Source of the DNA: Rhizobium bangladeshense | GTDB taxonomy: Bacteria; Pseudomonadota; Alphaproteobacteria; Rhizobiales; Rhizobiaceae | Assembly (NCBI RefSeq): GCF_017357245.1 | Contig: NZ_CP071612.1 | Location: forward strand, 685,001-749,000 | DNA length: 64,000 nt | Direction of reading: 5' to 3' | Shown here: in pieces, positions 60,600 through 64,000 of the stretch | Position numbering within the stretch: the first letter of the stretch is position 1 | How the letters are laid out: every line of letters begins with the position of its first letter | Notes under the pieces: generated by a model | What the model was told of the DNA's origin: nothing | The model's database searches: none | The model's input: the letters and a program-made list of their open reading frames with translations, nothing else | Made by a program: the position numbers and the translations under genes

Positions 60600-60751
60600 C
60601 GTTAAGAAACCTTCGTCAAAGGTGAAACAACTTGGGGGCCGCACATGAACGAGGCGGTCTGAAGCCTTCGGGCTTACGAAACATGACGTTCATCGACTGA
60701 GCTCTTGTTGAACAGCACCCATTCAAGGCAGCCTCTGGCTGCCTTTTTTTT
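60600..60751 (+). ncRNA. Candidate small RNA with its own terminator
   Basis: No protein gene fits. ATGAACG (60645-60651) pairs with CGTTCAT (60687-60693) and encloses a second hairpin AAGCC-TTCG-GGCTT (60662-60675). A strong terminator follows at 60725. Nested stems ending in a terminator, in a gap between genes of opposite strand, suggest a trans-acting small RNA. The 5' end is a guess. It may belong to a known alphaproteobacterial sRNA family, but I cannot name one. Confidence 0.5.
60725..60751 (+). terminator. Rho-independent terminator
   Basis: A perfect 9-base-pair stem AAGGCAGCC / GGCTGCCTT with a TCT loop, leading into eight consecutive T. This is the strongest classical terminator in the window. 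It lies 185 bases after the acetoacetyl-CoA synthetase stop and just after the small RNA candidate, which it probably ends. Confidence 0.9.
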
Positions 60752-60852
60752 GCCTGCTGTGCAGCGTTTCAGGTTCCTTCGCCACCCGCATTTGCCCTAC
60801 CGAGTTCACCTGCGGCAGAATGCCGCAATCAAACCAGGAAAGGCTCTGGGGA

Positions 60853-63800
60853 TCAGCCAGCCAGCACGCGCTGCGACGGGAAGGTGATCTCGACGAGCGT
60901 GCCTTCGTTCGGGGCCGAATTGATCGAGAATGTCGCCCGGTTGGCATCCACCATCGCTTTGGTCAAGGGCAGGCCGAGCCCGGTGCCGTCGCCGCGATGG
61001 CGTGACTGGGTCGAGGAAACCTGACGGAACGGCTTCATCGCATGGTCGAGTTCGGCGCGCGTCATGCCGATGCCGGTATCGCGAACCCTCAACACGACGC
61101 TGCCATTCGCCTCGTAGGAGGTGGAAACGACGATCTGACCGCCAGAGGGCGTGAAGCGGATGGCATTCGACAGGATGTTGAGCGCGATCTGCTTGATCGA
61201 ACGCAGATCGGCCACGACGTCTGGCACCGAATGCGACAGCGCCGTGCGGATGATGACGCGCTGGCCATTCGCCTGCGGCTGGACGAGGGCGACGGCCTCC
61301 GAGATCGCCTCGTTGAGGCCGACGGCGGCAAAGTCGAGATCCATCTCGCCCGCCTCGATCTTCGAAATGTCGAGGAGATCGTTGACGATATCCAGCACGT
61401 GTCGGCCGGAGCGACCGATATCGTTGGCATATTCGATGTAACGGGGATGGCCGATCGGACCGAAACGCTCGCCGGCCATCATGTCGGAAAAGCCGATGAT
61501 GGCGTTTAGCGGCGTGCGGATTTCATGGCTGACGCGGGCGAGGAAATCGGTCTTATGGGCGTTGGCGGTCTCGGCCGCGCCCTTGGCGTTGCGCAGCTCT
61601 TCCTCGGTGCGTTTCCACTGGGTGATATCGCGGATGACGGCGCAATAGCCGTTCGACGAGGTAAGCCGGCCCATCGTCATGAAAAGCGGCACGAAGCCGC
61701 CGCCGGCCTCGCGGCCGATCACCTCGCGCCCGTCGTTCAGAACGCTTGCCACGCCGTGGCCGGAGAGCCCGTTCAGATAGTCGAGAACTGCTTTCTGGCT
61801 CTCATGAGCAAACAGCATGACAAAGGGTTTGCCACGCGTCTCCTGCTCGTCGTAATTGAACAGGGCGCTCGCCGACCGGTTCATCGAACGAATGTCGCCC
61901 TCCGTGCCGATGACGACGACGCCGTCGGTCGCCGTTTCCAGGATCGAGCGCAATTCCTCGACCTCGACCTGAAGCTTGGCGACCTTCTCGACCATCCGCT
62001 CCGGACGCGCCTCGGCACGGTTGCTTTCGCCGCGGACATCCTCCTTGCCTTCTACAGGCATGAGCGCCAGCATCAGCGCATTGGCATCTTCCCAGCGCAC
62101 CGATTGCAGTCGCGCGGTTACGGGCGTCAGCGTGTCGTCGGCCTTGACGAGCATCATGGTGCCGGAACCGGCCGCCTTTTCCTCAAGGTCGCGGCGCTGC
62201 AGCAGGGCTTCGATCCCGCCCACTTCGCGCAGCGCGTCGAGCGATTGGTAACCCGTCAGCCGCATGAATTCAGGGTTGGCATGGATCAGCGCATCGCCGA
62301 CGTGGATAAGGACTGCGACGGGCAATTGGTCGACCGTTCCGGCCGAAAGCCCATCGGTCATCTTCACGCGCGGCGGGATGAAACTTGTGAGAACCTCGAT
62401 CTGGCTGACCGTCTCCTCGAGCCCTTCCGTCGCCTCGTCCTCGGCGATGGCGGTGGGCTCTTCAGTGGCGCCGTCTTCGCGCACCGCCTCGGCCGCGTTC
62501 TCGAAGATCGCTTCCTGCGGCGCTATCTCATCGAGCGAAGCTGTGTCGGCGCTATCGGCGACTGGCGCTTCGCCTGTGAAGGTTTGCGGTTCCGCGATTT
62601 CTTCGAAAGACGCCGTTTCGGTGGCGGTGGTGCCCGCCGGTGCCGGGGTGTCAGGCTCTTCCCTGCGGGCGCCGAAGGCTTCCAGGCGCTTGGCGATTTC
62701 GCGGAAGTTCGCCTGCTCAGCGGCCGTCAATGCGGCGCCTGTGCTGTGAAGCTGCACGATCTTGTCGGTGGAACGGCGATTAGGGGTTTCCGCGACGCGA
62801 AGCGCCGGGGGCTCGTCTGCGGCATCGGCCGGGGCCGCTTCACCCGCGCCGGCGTTGACGCCGTCCCGCGGTTCTTCGGCGGCGCTTTCCAAGGCGGGCG
62901 GCTCGAAGCCGGCCTCTTCCACGGTGGCTTCGGGGGATGTCTCTTCGGTCGGGGCGGCTGCAGCCGGCGTCTGGTCCTCGACCTCGTCGGCGGCTGTCGT
63001 TTCCGCCAGGACCGCTTCGGGCGCTTGAGCATCGTGGGTCGGGTCGGTGACAGTTTCGGATGCGGGGCCGAGGCTTGCCGCATCATGGCCTATGCCGTTC
63101 GGACCGAGCGTCAGGCCGAGCGCCAGCGGATCTTCCTGCGCATCGGAGAGCCTGACGACGCCGAAGCCGCGGAAACCGTCGAAGTCGCGGTTGCGGGTGT
63201 AGGTCGGTAGCGCAGCGAGATCGACAGGAACGACGAGGCTGGTGCCTTCGACCGGCCAGAGGATCGTCTTGCCCGACCACGTGTCGCGGCGGGCGAGTGC
63301 CTCCGAAAGCTTGCCGTCAGGGTCGAGATTGAAAAGGGCGGCAATATCGCTGAAGGCGGAGCCGATGATGGCGGATGCATGCGGACCGACAGCCTCGGCA
63401 AATTCGTGGCTGACCTCGTTGAACCGGCCTTCCGCGTCGATCTTCCAGACGAAGCGCGTGGCGCGGCTGTTCGGCCTGAAGACGAAACCGGGTTCGGGCG
63501 CAAGCGACGGGGCAGGGGAGGCGCCTGAAGCTGCGGTGGCGGGCTCTTCGGGAACGGTTTCCGGCGCCTCATCGACCGGCATTTGGCCGGCTTCGGCAGG
63601 TGTCTCCGCCATCGCGGTCGCTTCCGCCGTCTCGTTGGCGGAGTATATCGCGGCGGCGTCGACGTGCTCCTCGGCCTCGTAGGCCTCATTCACGCTGCTC
63701 TCGTTCGCGCGCCCGTCGTTCTCCGGCGTTTCGTCTTCGGCCGGATTCCTCTCCCCAACCGGTGCCTCTGCGGATGTGGCAGTTGCCGCGGTCGGCCGGG

Positions 63801-64000
63801 CGCTTTCGTCGACGATCTCCTCCAGCGTCTCCTCGACCTCCTCGATCCCAGAGACCGCGTCGACCATCTCGCTGAATCCGTTCGCCGCAGCCGCCTCTTC
63901 CGGAGGAAGTTCGGAGAGCGGTGTGCTTTCTTCGCCCGCAGCCGCATCAGCCGCCTGCGCCGGTGCATCGACTGCGTCGAGCACGGGCGCGTCGATCGGG
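60853..64000 (-). CDS. PAS-domain histidine kinase of the PdhS/PleC/DivJ family (N-terminus outside window)
   Basis: At least 1,048 residues. The frame stays open to the right edge, so the GTG at 63984 is probably not the start. Ala/Glu/Pro-rich disordered segments (about 1-160 and 290-530) flank a PAS-like domain (about 165-285); two more PAS domains follow (about 555-640 and 680-800). The HisKA motif SHEIRTPLNAIIGFSDMMAG has the phospho-His near residue 820 (counted from 63984), the N box is NILSNAIRF near 936, and the G boxes are DTGIGM and GDGTGLGLPL. The ERFGPIG sequence after the H box is typical of kinases that act on DivK. In Rhizobiaceae such proteins control the cell cycle and motility (PdhS1 type). 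No membrane helix is visible. Confidence 0.88.
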   Translation of the reverse strand, partial: PIDAPVLDAVDAPAQAADAAAGEESTPLSELPPEEAAAANGFSEMVDAVSGIEEVEETLEEIVDESARPTAATATSAEAPVGERNPAEDETPENDGRANESSVNEAYEAEEHVDAAAIYSANETAEATAMAETPAEAGQMPVDEAPETVPEEPATAASGASPAPSLAPEPGFVFRPNSRATRFVWKIDAEGRFNEVSHEFAEAVGPHASAIIGSAFSDIAALFNLDPDGKLSEALARRDTWSGKTILWPVEGTSLVVPVDLAALPTYTRNRDFDGFRGFGVVRLSDAQEDPLALGLTLGPNGIGHDAASLGPASETVTDPTHDAQAPEAVLAETTAADEVEDQTPAAAAPTEETSPEATVEEAGFEPPALESAAEEPRDGVNAGAGEAAPADAADEPPALRVAETPNRRSTDKIVQLHSTGAALTAAEQANFREIAKRLEAFGARREEPDTPAPAGTTATETASFEEIAEPQTFTGEAPVADSADTASLDEIAPQEAIFENAAEAVREDGATEEPTAIAEDEATEGLEETVSQIEVLTSFIPPRVKMTDGLSAGTVDQLPVAVLIHVGDALIHANPEFMRLTGYQSLDALREVGGIEALLQRRDLEEKAAGSGTMMLVKADDTLTPVTARLQSVRWEDANALMLALMPVEGKEDVRGESNRAEARPERMVEKVAKLQVEVEELRSILETATDGVVVIGTEGDIRSMNRSASALFNYDEQETRGKPFVMLFAHESQKAVLDYLNGLSGHGVASVLNDGREVIGREAGGGFVPLFMTMGRLTSSNGYCAVIRDITQWKRTEEELRNAKGAAETANAHKTDFLARVSHEIRTPLNAIIGFSDMMAGERFGPIGHPRYIEYANDIGRSGRHVLDIVNDLLDISKIEAGEMDLDFAAVGLNEAISEAVALVQPQANGQRVIIRTALSHSVPDVVADLRSIKQIALNILSNAIRFTPSGGQIVVSTSYEANGSVVLRVRDTGIGMTRAELDHAMKPFRQVSSTQSRHRGDGTGLGLPLTKAMVDANRATFSINSAPNEGTLVEITFPSQRVLAG

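Noticed and set aside
60645..60662. A five-codon ORF (ATGAACGAGGCGGTCTGA) inside the small RNA candidate
   Set aside because: No ribosome site fits; its ATG is part of a stem. Could be a leader peptide but I cannot support it.
61525..63210. A 561-codon plus-strand frame
   Set aside because: It is antisense to the histidine kinase gene and reads as low-complexity Arg/Gly/Phe sequence.

Overview
The window reads as chromosomal DNA of a Rhizobiaceae alphaproteobacterium, most like Rhizobium leguminosarum/etli. The reasons are: GC-rich coding sequence with very dense genes; the rhizobial flagellar order (flagellin, motB-motC-motD/fliK, rem/ftcR, flgE-flgK-flgL-flaF-flbT-flgD-fliQ-flhA-fliR); the aglR/aglEFGAK locus next to zwf-pgl-edd; and palindromic intergenic repeats typical of Rhizobium. 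I found no tRNA, rRNA, CRISPR array, insertion sequence or prophage.

Layout. (1) 1-17.4 kb: part of a flagellar/motility regulon, from the 3' end of a flagellin gene through a FliH-like protein, MotB, MotC, FliK (MotD), a lytic transglycosylase, the orphan regulator FtcR/Rem, hook and hook-filament genes, flagellin regulators FlaF and FlbT, export-gate proteins FliQ, FlhA and FliR, and small accessory proteins (FliJ-like, FlgJ rod-binding, FlgN-like, one unknown). (2) 17.7-20.5 kb: a WecG/TagA-type glycosyltransferase and a Wzz-like chain-length protein. (3) 20.6-21.5 kb: folD. (4) 21.5-25.6 kb: a TRAP transporter cassette of the alpha-keto acid/carboxylate type plus a 60-residue membrane protein. 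(5) 25.8-34.2 kb: LacI regulator aglR divergent from aglE-aglF-aglG-aglA-aglK (alpha-glucoside uptake and hydrolysis), then a PilZ-like gene. (6) 34.4-38.5 kb, minus strand: zwf-pgl-edd (Entner-Doudoroff entry). (7) 38.6-41.3 kb, minus: a glutamine-synthetase-like gene and a FAD oxidase, probably the PuuA/PuuB steps of polyamine breakdown. (8) 41.5-49.3 kb: a BaiN/HI0933 flavoprotein, two tandem chemoreceptors, a LysR regulator and small proteins. (9) 49.4-52.2 kb: isocitrate lyase aceA divergent from a ScfR/RamB-like regulator. (10) 52.4-56.4 kb: a polyamine-type ABC transporter. (11) 56.5-64 kb: an AsmA-family protein, acetoacetyl-CoA synthetase, a probable small RNA, and most of a PdhS/PleC/DivJ-family histidine kinase that runs off the right edge.

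How it fits together. The motility genes, two chemoreceptors and a cell-cycle-type kinase make a motility/cell-cycle theme. Two sites matching the CtrA box (TTAA-N7-TTAA) in front of ftcR/rem suggest a direct link between cell-cycle control and the flagellar activator. The metabolic genes form a scavenging set: alpha-glucosides feed glucose into zwf-pgl-edd, polyamines enter through the ABC transporter and may be degraded by PuuA/PuuB, and acetoacetate and acetyl units are handled by AACS and the glyoxylate enzyme AceA. All three solute-binding-protein genes are followed by strong intercistronic hairpins, which probably set the excess of binding protein over permease.

I did not find a clearly new multi-gene system. 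The least explained elements are the CtrA-box pair, a structured small RNA candidate at about 60.6-60.75 kb, several small or poorly recognised flagellar proteins, and several short genes of unknown function.
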